Of a DNA stretch of 5,562 nucleotides, positions 5,202 to 5,562 are shown piece by piece (position 1 is the first letter of the stretch; the number at the start of each line of letters is the position of its first letter). Origin of the DNA: Hyphococcus sp. (GTDB lineage: Bacteria > Pseudomonadota > Alphaproteobacteria > Caulobacterales > Parvularculaceae). The notes beneath the pieces were generated by a model. That model saw only the letters and a list, made by a program, of their open reading frames with translations. It was not told the DNA's origin and did not search any database. The DNA lies in assembly GCA_021604605.1 (NCBI GenBank), contig BQJH01000197.1, forward strand, positions 1 through 5,562. The letters are read 5' to 3'. The translations under genes were made by a program, and so were the position numbers.

Positions 5202-5543
5202 ATGGTTCTGTTTAACAAGCAATTTCTTTTGAATATCGTTGCCCCGGCGCTTTTGTTGTGTTGGGCGGCGACCATTATCTATAGTGCTGTCGCCGGAGAC
5301 AGAGGCTATCAAGCGCTGTCGCGCCTAGAAGCCGAGGTCGAATTGAAAGCCGCTGAGGTTGATGCTTTGCGTGAGCGCAGAATGTCGCTCCAACGCCGGG
5401 CGAACCAGTTAAACTCAAAGTCACTTGATCCAGATTTGATTGATGAACAAATTCGCTCGGTCCTCGGTTATACGAGGGATGGGGATATTGTGATCCCAAG
5501 ACGGGTTCTGGATAACGCGTTATCGCAACCAAAAAGCGAATGA
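5202..5543 (+). CDS. ftsB: FtsB/DivIC-type septum formation initiator
   Basis: A 113-residue bitopic membrane protein of the FtsB/DivIC family, which in the divisome forms a complex with FtsL and FtsQ and helps trigger septal peptidoglycan synthesis. Counting from the ATG, a short cytoplasmic start is followed by one membrane segment (about 9-31). A periplasmic coiled coil comes next (about 34-72; heptad-like LEAEVELKAAEVDALRER). Then comes the family's conserved end, LDPDLIDEQIRSVLGY (about 75-90), before DGDIVIP. This matches alphaproteobacterial members well. The ATG at 5202 is preferred because GGCGGG lies 4 bases upstream; an in-frame GTG at 5190 would add MAGK and has no ribosome-binding site. 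In many Alphaproteobacteria this gene lies directly after eno, and pdhA often follows; the window ends 19 bases after the stop, so that cannot be checked here. Confidence 0.9.
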   Translation: MVLFNKQFLLNIVAPALLLCWAATIIYSAVAGDRGYQALSRLEAEVELKAAEVDALRERRMSLQRRANQLNSKSLDPDLIDEQIRSVLGYTRDGDIVIPRRVLDNALSQPKSE

Positions 5544-5562
5544 TCTGGCGGCTAATCTGAAA

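Overview
The window looks like an ordinary chromosomal stretch of a mid-GC alphaproteobacterium. The clearest support is the enolase gene followed closely by an FtsB/DivIC-type division gene, a gene order common in Alphaproteobacteria, plus a cysteine-free L32 of alphaproteobacterial type. A perfect CtrA-type box (TTAA-N7-TTAAC) and two CcrM-type GANTC sites lie just upstream of the division gene. This points to a lineage with the CtrA/CcrM cell-cycle circuit (Caulobacterales, Maricaulales, Rhodobacterales or Hyphomicrobiales). The closer assignment is open; a Hyphomonadaceae/Maricaulales-like organism is a guess.

Layout. Bases 3-194 probably hold the C-terminal end of an unrecognised plus-strand gene. 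Bases 244-1761 encode a polytopic GT39-type glycosyltransferase with a C-terminal periplasmic domain containing a CxxC. A 221-base gap follows, with a 7-bp palindrome and TTAA-type half sites. Next is a small Sel1-like protein (1983-2267). Its stop codon lies in an array of about six 16-bp tandem repeats (2263-2358), which also contains the stop codon of the convergent minus-strand gene (2349-2813). That gene encodes a small secreted protein with three copies of a 19-residue motif. After a divergent intergenic region come rpmF (L32, 3054-3236), a strong intrinsic terminator (3272-3297), a candidate sigma-70 promoter, eno (3400-4674), a GNAT acetyltransferase (4678-5145) and ftsB (5202-5543).

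How the genes work together. eno and the acetyltransferase are 3 bases apart and probably co-transcribed. ftsB is likely reached by the same transcript but seems to have its own cell-cycle input from the CtrA/GANTC cluster. The glycosyltransferase, Sel1-like gene and secreted protein show no evident functional link to the housekeeping block.

I see no mobile element, CRISPR array, tRNA or rRNA, and no clear new multi-gene system. The signals most worth following are the CtrA/GANTC cluster at ftsB and the decaying 16-bp tandem array holding the stop codons of two convergent genes. All calls come from reading the sequence by eye; no search was run.
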